From: Pseudomonas eucalypticola | GTDB lineage: Bacteria > Pseudomonadota > Gammaproteobacteria > Pseudomonadales > Pseudomonadaceae | NCBI RefSeq assembly: GCF_013374995.1 | Contig: NZ_CP056030.1 | Span: 806,001 to 870,000, forward strand | DNA: 64,000 nucleotides | Direction: 5' to 3' | Shown: in pieces, positions 38,865 through 49,297 of the stretch | Layout: every line of letters starts with the position of its first letter | Numbering within the stretch: the stretch's first letter is position 1 | Made by a program: the position numbers and the translations under genes | The notes under the pieces: model-generated | Seen by the model: only the letters and a program-made list of their open reading frames with translations | Databases searched by the model: none | What the model was told of the DNA's origin: nothing

Positions 38865-40970
38865 GTGAACCCGGTAATCAAGAAGTTCCAGTTCGGTCAA
38901 TCGACCGTCACCCTCGAGACTGGCCGTATTGCCCGTCAAGCCTCCGGCGCCGTACTGGTCACCGTCGATAATGACGTCACCGTGCTGGTCACCGTTGTAG
39001 GCGCCAAGCAAGCTGATCCAGGCAAGGGCTTCTTCCCTCTGTCCGTGCACTACCAGGAAAAGACCTACGCCGCCGGCAAGATCCCTGGTGGTTTCTTCAA
39101 GCGCGAAGGCCGTCCTTCCGAGAAAGAGACCCTGACCTCGCGCCTGATCGACCGTCCGATCCGCCCCCTGTTCCCTGAAGGCTTCATGAACGAAGTGCAG
39201 GTTGTCTGCACCGTCGTGTCGACCAGCAAGAAGACCGATCCGGACATCGCTGCCATGATCGGTACCTCGGCGGCCCTGGCCATCTCCGGTATTCCGTTCG
39301 AAGGCCCTATCGGCGCCGCCCGCGTTGCGTTCCACGAAAGCACTGGCTACCTGCTGAACCCAACCTACGAACAACTGGCTGCCTCCAGCCTGGACATGGT
39401 CGTGGCCGGTACCTCCGACGCCGTGCTGATGGTTGAGTCGGAAGCCAAAGAGCTGACCGAAGACCAGATGCTGGGCGCCGTGCTGTTCGCCCACGACGAA
39501 TTCCAGGCGGTCATCAACGCCGTCAAGGAACTGGCCGCCGAAGCTGCCAAGCCTACCTGGGCCTGGGCACCTCAAGCCGAAGCCACCGAACTGCTGGGCG
39601 CTATCCGTGCCGAGTTCGGCGCAGCGATCTCCGAGGCCTACACCATCACCGTCAAGGCCGACCGTTACGCGCGCCTGGGCGAGCTGAAGGATCAGGTCGT
39701 GGCCAAGCTGTCCGGTGAGGAAGGTCAGCCTTCCGCCGCTGACGTGAAAGCCGCATTCGGCGAAATCGAATACCGTACCGTTCGCGAAAACATCGTCAAC
39801 GGCAAGCCACGTATCGACGGCCGCGACACCAAGACCGTGCGCCCGCTGAACATCGAAGTCGGCGTGCTGCCCAAGACCCACGGCTCGGCCCTGTTCACCC
39901 GTGGCGAAACCCAGGCCCTGGTCGTCGCGACCCTGGGTACTGCCCGTGACGCGCAGCTGCTGGACACCCTGGAAGGCGAGAAGAAAGACCCCTTCATGCT
40001 GCACTACAACTTCCCTCCGTTCTCGGTGGGCGAGTGTGGTCGCATGGGCGGTGCTGGTCGTCGCGAAATCGGCCACGGCCGCCTGGCCCGTCGTTCGGTT
40101 CAGGCCATGCTGCCTGCCGCCGACGAATTCCCCTACACCATCCGCGTGGTGTCGGAAATCACCGAATCCAACGGTTCGAGCTCCATGGCTTCGGTCTGTG
40201 GCGCTTCCCTGGCCCTGATGGACGCCGGCGTGCCGATGAAGGCGCCGGTTGCCGGTATCGCCATGGGCCTGGTCAAAGAAGGCGAGAAGTTCGCCATCCT
40301 GACCGACATCCTGGGTGACGAAGACCACCTGGGCGACATGGACTTCAAGGTAGCCGGTACTGCCAAGGGTGTGACTGCCCTGCAGATGGACATCAAGATC
40401 AACGGCATCACCGAAGAGATCATGGAAATCGCCCTGGGCCAGGCCCTGGAAGCGCGCCTGAACATCCTCGACCAGATGAACCAGATCATCGGCAAGTCGC
40501 GTGAAGAGCTGTCCGAGAACGCTCCGACCATGATCTCGATGAAGATCGACACCGACAAGATCCGTGACGTCATCGGTAAAGGTGGCGCCACCATCCGCGC
40601 TATCTGCGAGGAAACCAAGGCCTCGATCGACATCGAAGACGATGGCTCGATCAAGATCTTCGGCGAAACCAAGGAAGCGGCCGACGCTGCCAAGCAGCGC
40701 GTGCTGTCGATCACTGCCGAAGCTGAAATCGGCAAGATCTACGTCGGCAAGGTTGAGCGCATCGTCGACTTCGGCGCGTTCGTCAACATCCTGCCTGGCA
40801 AGGACGGTCTGGTTCACATCTCGATGCTGAGCGACGCTCGTGTCGAGAAGGTGACCGACATCCTGAAAGAAGGTCAGGAGGTTGAAGTACTGGTACTGGA
40901 CGTAGACAACCGCGGCCGTATCAAGCTGTCCATCAAGGACGTCGCTGCTGCAAAGGCTTCGGGTGTGTAA
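38865..40970 (+). CDS. pnp: Polyribonucleotide nucleotidyltransferase (PNPase)
   Basis: A 701-residue phosphorolytic 3'-5' exoribonuclease, part of the RNA degradosome. It has two RNase PH domains ([20 protein letters not shown] near 50; the second from about 315), a KH domain ([14 protein letters not shown] near 565) and an S1 domain at the end. The start codon is GTG 38865 with GAAGGTAGGAAACC before it. The leader hairpin suggests autoregulation. Confidence 0.97.
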   Translation: MNPVIKKFQFGQSTVTLETGRIARQASGAVLVTVDNDVTVLVTVVGAKQADPGKGFFPLSVHYQEKTYAAGKIPGGFFKREGRPSEKETLTSRLIDRPIRPLFPEGFMNEVQVVCTVVSTSKKTDPDIAAMIGTSAALAISGIPFEGPIGAARVAFHESTGYLLNPTYEQLAASSLDMVVAGTSDAVLMVESEAKELTEDQMLGAVLFAHDEFQAVINAVKELAAEAAKPTWAWAPQAEATELLGAIRAEFGAAISEAYTITVKADRYARLGELKDQVVAKLSGEEGQPSAADVKAAFGEIEYRTVRENIVNGKPRIDGRDTKTVRPLNIEVGVLPKTHGSALFTRGETQALVVATLGTARDAQLLDTLEGEKKDPFMLHYNFPPFSVGECGRMGGAGRREIGHGRLARRSVQAMLPAADEFPYTIRVVSEITESNGSSSMASVCGASLALMDAGVPMKAPVAGIAMGLVKEGEKFAILTDILGDEDHLGDMDFKVAGTAKGVTALQMDIKINGITEEIMEIALGQALEARLNILDQMNQIIGKSREELSENAPTMISMKIDTDKIRDVIGKGGATIRAICEETKASIDIEDDGSIKIFGETKEAADAAKQRVLSITAEAEIGKIYVGKVERIVDFGAFVNILPGKDGLVHISMLSDARVEKVTDILKEGQEVEVLVLDVDNRGRIKLSIKDVAAAKASGV

Positions 40971-40986
40971 TAACCCTTAGCATTTG

Positions 40987-41015
40987 AAAAAAGGGCCCTT
41001 CGGGGCCCTTTTTTT
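40987..41015. terminator. Terminator after pnp
   Basis: AAAAAAGGGCCC-TTCGG-GGCCCTTTTTTT: a strong stem with a UUCG-type loop, A-run before and T-run after, 17 bases past the pnp stop. It closes the long translation/RNA-decay operon. Confidence 0.93.
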
Positions 41016-41063
41016 ATGCGCTTGCGGCTGGGGGCGTTTGTTTTCACCCAGTTCTTTAGCGGA

Positions 41064-41109
41064 CATGCAACTTGCACGCGGTTTTGGCGCCGAACATGCA
41101 ATATGCACG
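41064..41109 (+). promoter_or_regulatory. Tandem palindromic sites, probable enhancer of a sigma-54 activator
   Basis: CATGCAACTTGCACG (41064-41078) and CATGCAATATGCACG (41095-41109) are two copies of the same near-palindrome (TGCA-N3-TGCA), 31 bp apart or about three helical turns. They lie 64-109 bp upstream of a sigma-54 promoter, with an IHF consensus in between. The activator is not identifiable; the half-sites are not those of NtrC or CbrB. Confidence 0.65.
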
Positions 41110-41132
41110 ATCAGCAAAAATGCGACTGTTTA

Positions 41133-41145
41133 TAACCTATTGATT
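41133..41145 (-). promoter_or_regulatory. IHF site upstream of the BON gene
   Basis: TAACCTATTGATT reads AATCAATAGGTTA on the minus strand, a full match to WATCAA-N4-TTR. It is embedded in an A+T-rich stretch (41131-41167), unlike the GC-rich surroundings. Placed between activator sites and a -24/-12 promoter, IHF would bend the DNA to bring them together. Confidence 0.65.
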
Positions 41146-41172
41146 TTAAAGAAAATTATTTAAATAAGAGGT

Positions 41173-41188
41173 TGGCACAGGCCCTGCA
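41173..41188 (+). promoter_or_regulatory. Sigma-54 (-24/-12) promoter of the BON gene
   Basis: TGGCACAGGCCCTGCA has the GG and GC doublets with exactly 10 bases between them, and the TGGCAC -24 half is perfect. It lies 68 bases before the start codon. No competing sigma-70 promoter is evident nearby. Confidence 0.75.
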
Positions 41189-41255
41189 ACACTCTAGGTA
41201 ACCCTGCCGCCAACCTAACCTGGCGCAGACTTCTCGAAAAACAGGAGTGACTCGT

Positions 41256-41594
41256 ATGAAAAAGTTCGCTATTGCTGCCGCTACTGCTACCGCTCTGACC
41301 CTGGCCATGGGCAACTTCGCGTTCGCCGCTGAAACCACCACCAACGGCACCGTGGCCAAGACCGAACAAGCTGGCTCCGACACCTGGATCACCACCAAGG
41401 TCAAAGCCAACCTGCTGACCGAGAAAGGCATTCCAGGCAGCGACATCACCGTTGAAACCAACCACGGCGTCGTGACCCTGGCCTCCAAGGCTGGCACTAC
41501 CCTGACCTCGGCTCAGAAAACCACCGCCGTCAACATTGCCAAGAAAACCAAGCACGTCAAATCGGTTTCGGCTGACGCGCTGGAAACCCAGTAA
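41256..41594 (+). CDS. Secreted BON-domain protein
   Basis: A 112-residue periplasmic protein. The signal peptide MKKFAIAAATATALTLAMG ends at AFA|AE (approximately residue 24). One BON domain follows (about 41-108; DTWITTKVKANLLTEKGIPG ... VVTLASKAGT), the OsmY-type fold linked to membranes and phospholipid. ATG 41256 is preferred to GTG 41247 because CAGGAGTGACTCGT precedes it. It has its own sigma-54-type promoter and terminator, so it is a single-gene unit. Its exact role is unknown. Confidence 0.88.
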   Translation: MKKFAIAAATATALTLAMGNFAFAAETTTNGTVAKTEQAGSDTWITTKVKANLLTEKGIPGSDITVETNHGVVTLASKAGTTLTSAQKTTAVNIAKKTKHVKSVSADALETQ

Positions 41595-41630
41595 CAGATT
41601 CATGCGACGGGCACAGGATGTGCCCACTCA

Positions 41631-41661
41631 AAGCCCCGGCCCAGTGTCGGGGCTTTTTTTT
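41631..41661 (+). terminator. Terminator after the BON gene
   Basis: AAGCCCCG / CGGGGCTT with a 9-base loop and an eight-T run. A smaller hairpin GGGCACAGGATGTGCCC (41610-41626) precedes it. Confidence 0.9.
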
Positions 41662-42125
41662 GGTTCTTCACGGAGTCCCGGGAAAGCGGGTGGTCCCTAC
41701 AAACATCTGTAGTGAACAAACAAGGCGGAGCAGGTGATCTCACAGAAATAACTGGCCCGAAACGGATGTGGGAGCGGGGGGGCGCCTAGCCCTTGCCCGG
41801 GAAGCGCCGTGCGGACGGCGCTCGATTTCAACAGCGACACAACAACATCGCCTGGCGCTTGGAGGTCCTTATGCAATCCCCAGCCAGGAGCTCCGATGAA
41901 CATTTTGTCGGCCTGCCTTGCAATTGCATCAAGGCTACCAGATGCATGTCTTGGTCTTTTCTGCGCCCTTGAAACCGAGCGCCGCCCGCGCGGCGCTTCC
42001 CAGGCAAGCCTGGTCCCACATCTGTTTCGGGCCAGTCATGTCTGTGAGATCACCTCGTCCGCCTTGTTTGTTCACTACAGATCTTTGTAAGCACCACCAA
42101 CTTTCCCGGCAATCCGTGAAGAACC
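41662..42125. repeat. Large palindromic repeat element, copy 2 (intact ends)
   Basis: 464 bp bounded by perfect inverted termini GGTTCTTCACGGA and TCCGTGAAGAACC. Each arm of about 170 bp folds back on the other: ATCTGTAGTGAACAAACAAG near 41705 pairs with CTTGTTTGTTCACTACAGAT near 42063. Mismatches are scattered, and only a stretch near the middle fails to pair. It matches copy 1 (11164-11613) throughout, apart from a short insertion in the left arm (near 41773-41790). It encodes no transposase. It abuts the BON-gene terminator and lies 41 bp from the end of the DUF748 gene. Confidence 0.92.
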
Positions 42126-42165
42126 TTTTTTATGCCCGTGCGTTTAGTCGCGCATGGCACCAAGG

Positions 42166-45102
42166 TCAGTCAGCATTCACCTGCATCTCAGTCACCACGC
42201 TACCGTCTTTCTGCGCATCACCTATGACCGTATCGATGAGAAACACCTTCTCGTCCGGCAACTGCCCCTTGTCCACCAGGAACGCCTTGATAGCCGCGGC
42301 CCGGGCTTGCCCCAGGGCGCGCAGCAATGGCTCGCTGCCAGCCCAGGACTTGATCACGGCGTCATGCAGGTTGGCTTCGCGCTGCTTCTTCTCCAACTGC
42401 TCCCATGCCACAGGCGGCTGCTGGTTGAGCTGGGTGCGGTAGATGGCCGGCAGCATGGGGGCTTTCTCGTCCTCGGGCACGGTGAGCAGGTTGGCGTTGG
42501 CCGGCACCTTGTCGCCGCGGCGTTGCAGGGTCTTGAAGTAGGTGCTCTGGTATTCCTGCTCAAGGCGTTGCTGGGCAACCAGCGGGCCATCACTGCTGAC
42601 CGCCGCCGCACCGGCCACCTCCAGGTGCAGGCCGGGGCGGCTCTTGAGGCCGGCGGCCAGCTTGAGCAGGTTGGCCTGGGCGCTGGGGCTCAGGTCGCTG
42701 GAACCCGGGGCGAAGGCGATGTTGCTCAGGTCGGCCGAGTCGCCGCCACTGACCAGGCTGCCGAGCAACTTGAAGGGCGCGGCCACCGCTTTGACCACCA
42801 GGTTGCGCAGGGTCTGCCAGACGATGGGCATCACGCTGAATTGCGGGTTGTTGAGGTCGCCGGTAATGGGCAGTTCGATGTTGATCTGGCCGTTGACGTC
42901 CTTGAGCAAGGCAATCGCCAGTTTCACCGGCAGGCTGACGGCGTCCGGGCTGTCGACTTTTTCGCCCAGTTCCAGTTGGTCGACCAGTACTTTGTTTTCG
43001 GCCTTGAGCTGGCCTTTGGTGATCACGTAGTGCAGTTCCAGGTTCATCCGGCCCTTGCGTATGCGGTAGCCGGCGAACTTGCCCGAGTAGGGCGTGAGGG
43101 TAGTGAGCTCAAGGCGGTTGAAGCGGGTGTCGATATCCAGGCTGGCCATGGGGTCGAACGGCGTCAGGGCGCCGGCGATGGTCACGGGTGCATAGCGGTC
43201 CACCTTGCCCTTGATGTCCACCTTGGCCGGTTTCTGCTGCTGGCTGTCGATGGTCCCGATGGTACCGGTGAGGTCCTGGATATTGGTGGCGAAATTCGGC
43301 TTGAGGCTGAAGTCGCCGAAATACGCCGAGCCGCCCTTGATGCTCACACCGCCCACATGGATGGCCATCGGCTTGCTGGCGGCCGCGGGCTTGGCGTTGG
43401 CCTGGGTCTGCGGGTTCTGTGCCTGGGGAATCAGCAGGTCATTGACGCTGGTGGTGCGGTCTTCGTTGATCATGAACCGTGCGTAAGGCTGGGTCAGGGT
43501 CACCTTGTCGATGCTCAGGCTGGCCCCATGCTCATAGTCCAGGCCGTCGAGCTGCAGGTTTTCCCACTTCACGAAGTCGCGGCCCTTGAGGGTGTCCAGG
43601 GTCTGCAATTGATCGACCTTGGCACTACCAGTGATGCTCAGGGTGAGCGGGTCGATGTTCTTCAGGTTCACCGCCAGGTCACTGCCCAGGCGCCCGCTGC
43701 GCAGTTCCAGGCGGATGAACGGGGTGATGTAGGCCTGAGCCACGCGCAGGTCGATGTCCTGGGTGTTGACCTTGAGCTTGGCCGTGACAGGCGCCAGGTT
43801 GACCTCGCCACTGGCGCTGATCTTGCCCTGTTTACCCAGGCCAGTATCGAGCTTGAGCGTGAAAGGCGACTGGTTGAGGCTGTCGAAGTTCTGCACGTCG
43901 ACGTTCAGCGGGCCCAGCTCGACTGCCACCGGTTCCTTCTGCATGCGGTCGGCCAGGTGTACCTGGTAGTCACGCAGCTGCACGTCCTTGAGCAGCACCT
44001 GCCACGGCTTGCTCGGTGCGCTGGGCACCGGCTGGGTTTCGGGCTTGGCATCGGCCGTGGCCGGGGCGGCCTTCTGCGGTGGCGGTGGCGGGGCTTTGGG
44101 TGTAGCAAACAGCTTCTGCCAGTCCAGTTGGCCATCGGCTTCGCGCGCGGCCCAGGTTTCCAGCTTGCTGCTGCGGATCTTGCCGACGGTGACCACTTGC
44201 TTGGCCAGGTCCACCGAGGTTTCGCTGACATCCAGGCGTTCGAGCTTGACCAGTGGCCGGCCATCCGGGGCATTCAGGGCAAAGGGTGCGACGCTGACCG
44301 AGGCATTGGTCAGGTTCAGCTGGGTGTCCTTGGACAGGTTCAGCGAGTAGTCGGTGCTCAGGTTGAGGATGCCGTCCTGCAGGGCCAACGGCAGGGCATC
44401 GCGCACATAGGGCCACCAGACCTTCATCTTGGCGTCGGTAACCTTCAACGAGCCTTCGGAGGTGATCGGTACCAGGCTGATGCGGCCTTTCCAGTCGATC
44501 TGCCCGCCGTCGGGGCCGGCGGCCACCATGGTCATGTCGGCGTTGTCTTCGGGCAGGGTGCTGAGGTTCTTCAGTTCCAGGTTCATCGAGTTGTAGAGGA
44601 ATTCGATGGGTTCGCTGGGGCGCACGTCCTTGAAGTGCAGATAGCCTTCGTTCAGCTTGATGCTGCCAATGCGTAGGGGGAACGGTTTGCTGGCGGGCTC
44701 GTCAGGTTTGGCCGGCGCGCTGGCCGGCAGCTTGAACAGTTGGGCCAGGTTGAGGCTGCCGTCTTTGTTGAAGAGCAGTTCGGTGCGCGGTTTGTCCAGC
44801 TCCACGGCTTCCAGGTGCAGGGCCTTGGTCCACAGGCTGTCGATCTGCAGGTTGGCGTACAGCCGTTCGAAGCCCACCTGCTCGATGCCCGGCTCGCCAA
44901 TGTGCAAGCCCCACACCGTCAACTCCAGGCTGAAGGGGTTGAACTCCAGCCGTTCCAGGTGGGCCGGCACGCTGGCGTACTTGGCCAGTTGCTGATTGGC
45001 GATGCGCAGGCCAACGCCCGGCAGAATCAGGAAGCCCAGCAGGCTGTAAAGCGCGATCAGGGTCAGCACGGCGGCGAGGGCGCGTAACAATCCTTTGGGC
45101 AT
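42166..45102 (-). CDS. AsmA-like DUF748 family protein with OmpA-like C-terminus
   Basis: A 978-residue envelope protein. It has an N-terminal membrane anchor (residues ~7-30) followed by a very long beta-rich repeat region typical of AsmA/DUF748 proteins, thought to bridge inner and outer membranes and move phospholipids. A proline-rich linker stands near 335-365. The last ~200 residues carry an OmpA-like segment (IAFAPGSSDLSPSAQANLLKL) and a helical end. It lies between the repeat element and a methyltransferase gene. The lipid-transport role is by family only. Confidence 0.85.
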   Translation of the reverse strand: MPKGLLRALAAVLTLIALYSLLGFLILPGVGLRIANQQLAKYASVPAHLERLEFNPFSLELTVWGLHIGEPGIEQVGFERLYANLQIDSLWTKALHLEAVELDKPRTELLFNKDGSLNLAQLFKLPASAPAKPDEPASKPFPLRIGSIKLNEGYLHFKDVRPSEPIEFLYNSMNLELKNLSTLPEDNADMTMVAAGPDGGQIDWKGRISLVPITSEGSLKVTDAKMKVWWPYVRDALPLALQDGILNLSTDYSLNLSKDTQLNLTNASVSVAPFALNAPDGRPLVKLERLDVSETSVDLAKQVVTVGKIRSSKLETWAAREADGQLDWQKLFATPKAPPPPPQKAAPATADAKPETQPVPSAPSKPWQVLLKDVQLRDYQVHLADRMQKEPVAVELGPLNVDVQNFDSLNQSPFTLKLDTGLGKQGKISASGEVNLAPVTAKLKVNTQDIDLRVAQAYITPFIRLELRSGRLGSDLAVNLKNIDPLTLSITGSAKVDQLQTLDTLKGRDFVKWENLQLDGLDYEHGASLSIDKVTLTQPYARFMINEDRTTSVNDLLIPQAQNPQTQANAKPAAASKPMAIHVGGVSIKGGSAYFGDFSLKPNFATNIQDLTGTIGTIDSQQQKPAKVDIKGKVDRYAPVTIAGALTPFDPMASLDIDTRFNRLELTTLTPYSGKFAGYRIRKGRMNLELHYVITKGQLKAENKVLVDQLELGEKVDSPDAVSLPVKLAIALLKDVNGQINIELPITGDLNNPQFSVMPIVWQTLRNLVVKAVAAPFKLLGSLVSGGDSADLSNIAFAPGSSDLSPSAQANLLKLAAGLKSRPGLHLEVAGAAAVSSDGPLVAQQRLEQEYQSTYFKTLQRRGDKVPANANLLTVPEDEKAPMLPAIYRTQLNQQPPVAWEQLEKKQREANLHDAVIKSWAGSEPLLRALGQARAAAIKAFLVDKGQLPDEKVFLIDTVIGDAQKDGSVVTEMQVNAD

Positions 45103-45229
45103 GTGAGGCGTCTACTGCGTGGAATGGGAGTGCTTGGAGTATGGCACGCCAATCTGGTTCCGAAGACATGTCCGTATTGTGTGTACGAATTTTCTAAACC
45201 GTTACGCAGTATTTGCTTTTACAGCTGTT

Positions 45230-46246
45230 TCACAGCTGCAACACCAGGGTCTTGAGTGGTGGCTGACCGTCCTGGGAGGGAAAGTCGGCCGCCGGGGTGA
45301 TGACCTGCCAATCGCGTACCGGGCGCCCGGCTTTCTCGGCGCAGCGCAGCACTTGTTCACGCCAGTCGTCCAATGCCACTTTCGCCAGGTTGTTGCAGCA
45401 GATCAGCACGCCATCGTCGGCCGTGGCCAACAGGGCGGGTTTGAGCAGGCTCTGGTAGTCGCGCAGCAGGTCGACGGTGCCGAAAGCACTCTTGGCCCAG
45501 GCGGGTGGGTCGAGGAATACCAGGTCGAACTGGCGCTGCTCCAGCCGCGCATAGCTGGGCAATTTCTGCCCGCGGCGCTGGCTGATCGGCAAGCCGGCCA
45601 ATTGGCGGATAGCGGGGAAGTAATCCGACTGCACAAAGCCCATGGCCGGCAGGTGTGGGTTGAGCGCGCCGTTCTCCTTGCCTACTGCCAGGTTGCCCTC
45701 GGCGAAGTCCAGGTTCACTACTTCGCGGGCCCCGCCGGCCGCGGCGCTCAGGCCCACGCCACAGGTGTAGGCGAACAGGTTGAGCACGCTTTTGCCCTGG
45801 CTGTTGGCTTTGACCCAACCGCGGGCGTTGCGCAGGTCCAGGAACAGCAGCGGGTCCTGCCCGGCATGACGGCCGCGCACCCGGTAGTTCAGGCCCCATT
45901 CGTGGCCCACCAGGTCCACCAGGGCGGCTTCGTCGGCCTGGTAGACGGTGTCCTGGCGGTCGATGCGCGAGTTGCCCCGGGAGCGGTCGTTGTAGACCAG
46001 CAGCAGGTCCTGCCCCAATTCACGGTTGATGGCCTCATGAAGGGCCAGCAGGTCGTCGCGTTCCAACGGTTGGTGGAAGCTTTGTACCATCAGCTGCGGG
46101 CCGTAGCGGTCCACGGTGAGGCCACCGGCGCCCTCCTGGCTGCCGTGAAACAGGCGGTAGCAGTCGGTGGCTTCGGCGTGTAGCTGGGGCAGGAGGTCTT
46201 TGCGGGAGTCGAGAGCGGCGCGCAGCGCCTTGTTCACAGTGGACAT
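45230..46246 (-). CDS. Class I SAM-dependent methyltransferase (RlmI/RlmK-like)
   Basis: A 338-residue protein. The N-terminal ~110 residues (GAGGLTVDRYGPQLMVQSFH) resemble the EEHEA-type domain of rRNA cytosine-5 methyltransferases. The Rossmann part has motif I LNLFAYTCGVGLSAAAGGA (near 165) and motif IV FLDPPAWAKS (near 250), then CCNN. A 23S rRNA m5C activity like RlmI is likely, but the PUA domain of RlmI is missing, so the target is uncertain. Confidence 0.85.
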   Translation of the reverse strand: MSTVNKALRAALDSRKDLLPQLHAEATDCYRLFHGSQEGAGGLTVDRYGPQLMVQSFHQPLERDDLLALHEAINRELGQDLLLVYNDRSRGNSRIDRQDTVYQADEAALVDLVGHEWGLNYRVRGRHAGQDPLLFLDLRNARGWVKANSQGKSVLNLFAYTCGVGLSAAAGGAREVVNLDFAEGNLAVGKENGALNPHLPAMGFVQSDYFPAIRQLAGLPISQRRGQKLPSYARLEQRQFDLVFLDPPAWAKSAFGTVDLLRDYQSLLKPALLATADDGVLICCNNLAKVALDDWREQVLRCAEKAGRPVRDWQVITPAADFPSQDGQPPLKTLVLQL

Positions 46247-46313
46247 GCGCTGTACGCCTTGAAGAAAGATCTGCCAGTTTAATCGTTGTGGGCTGTGGGG
46301 TGAACCTGATATT

Positions 46314-46344
46314 CCCTGTGGGACCGGGCGGAGCTCGGGAAACA
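46314..46344 (+). repeat. Single REP sequence
   Basis: CCCTGTGGGACCGGGCGGAG followed by CTCGGGAAACAG. It is one half of the REP pair seen at 19462-19558, with one base changed (CGGAG for CGAAG). No inverted partner lies within 100 bases. It sits in the 112-bp gap between two minus-strand genes. Confidence 0.75.
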
Positions 46345-46358
46345 GTCAATACGCCGTG

Positions 46359-47228
46359 TCAGGCCATCCCCATGCGCCGTCGCGCCCGGTGCGCGGAACC
46401 ATCGCGCACCGCCCAGCGCAGGATCGGTGCGGTACCGCCGATGCCGCCGCGCACGAGCCGGCGCTTCAGATCCCCCTGGGGCAGTTCCAGCATGTCGCTC
46501 GCCCAATCCGGTAACAGGTCTACCCCGGCCTGCATCATCAATGCCCCGAACGGCTTGGCCAGGCGGCTGGGCGCAGGCGCGTCGAGCAGCAACCGAATGA
46601 CCTCGCGGCTGCGGTGGTCGCACACCAGTTGCGGGCGAATGCCTTCCAGGTAATCGGCGATTTGCTGCCGGGACGCGGGTACATCGCGTGCGCCCAGCCG
46701 CTCGGCCACCAGGGCAATCTCGGCGTAGTAGCGGTCCTGGTCGGCCAATGACAGGTGCGGGTTACGGTAGCGCAAATGCGCGGCGAGAAAGTGGCTGACC
46801 TCGGCTACATGCACCCAGGTCAGCAGGTCCGGGTCACTGGCCGCATAGGCGCGGCCATCTTCGGCATGGCCCACCACCTGCAGGTGGATGGTGCGTACCT
46901 TGTCGATCAGCCAGTTGGCGTCGCCGGTGGCGCCGAACGTAGTGCCGGAGATGAACTGCCCGGTGCGCCGCAGCCGGCCCAGCATGTCGGTGCGAAAGTT
47001 GGAGTGGTCCCACACCCCGGCGAGGGCCAGGGGGTGCAGGGCCTGGAGCATCAGTGCGGCAATGCCGCCCACCAGCATGCTGGTGAAGTCGGCATGCACC
47101 TGCCAGCACACCGCCTGGGGGCCGAACAGGCCCGGGTCGCCCCGCGGGTTTTCCAGGTCCAGCTTGCCCAGGGACAGGCCGGTGAGGCTCAACACTTGTT
47201 TCTCGATACGGCGGCGAATGAATTCCAT
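46359..47228 (-). CDS. MpaB/Lcp-type oxygenase family protein (DUF2236)
   Basis: A 289-residue member of the DUF2236 family, which includes the fungal oxygenase MpaB and heme rubber oxygenases (Lcp). Family marks are QALHPLALAGVWDHSNFRTD and RRTGQFISGTTFGA near 60-100, and TWVHVAEVSHFLAAH near 135, the histidine candidates for heme contact. No signal peptide. The substrate is unknown. It follows acs on the same strand by 19 bp. Confidence 0.8.
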   Translation of the reverse strand: MEFIRRRIEKQVLSLTGLSLGKLDLENPRGDPGLFGPQAVCWQVHADFTSMLVGGIAALMLQALHPLALAGVWDHSNFRTDMLGRLRRTGQFISGTTFGATGDANWLIDKVRTIHLQVVGHAEDGRAYAASDPDLLTWVHVAEVSHFLAAHLRYRNPHLSLADQDRYYAEIALVAERLGARDVPASRQQIADYLEGIRPQLVCDHRSREVIRLLLDAPAPSRLAKPFGALMMQAGVDLLPDWASDMLELPQGDLKRRLVRGGIGGTAPILRWAVRDGSAHRARRRMGMA

Positions 47229-47247
47229 GGGCAGTCGGGGTCTGGGC

Positions 47248-49185
<1,938 letters not shown>

Positions 49186-49257
49186 GGCGGTGTTCCTTGT
49201 TCTGCTAGGTCACCCCTCAAGCTTAGCCCTGCTGAGCGCTGCAGGTGCTGGCAAAAA

Positions 49258-49287
49258 AAATCCCCTCACAGGGAGGGGATTGTTTTT
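49258..49287. terminator. Terminator between pgi and acs
   Basis: ATCCCCTC / GAGGGGAT with a 5-base loop. On the minus strand (pgi direction) it is followed by eight T. It ends pgi transcription 70-100 bases before acs begins. Confidence 0.88.
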
Positions 49288-49297
49288 CAGGCTGGAC

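Noticed and set aside
38632..38868. 78-codon frame between rpsO and pnp
   Set aside because: It has no ribosome-binding site, runs through the leader hairpin and overlaps the pnp start. Composition is not protein-like.
49240..49275. Possible sigma-54 promoter for acs (GG-N10-GC across the T-tract)
   Set aside because: The match is created by the pgi terminator T-run. The -24 half (GGGGAT) does not resemble TGGCAC.
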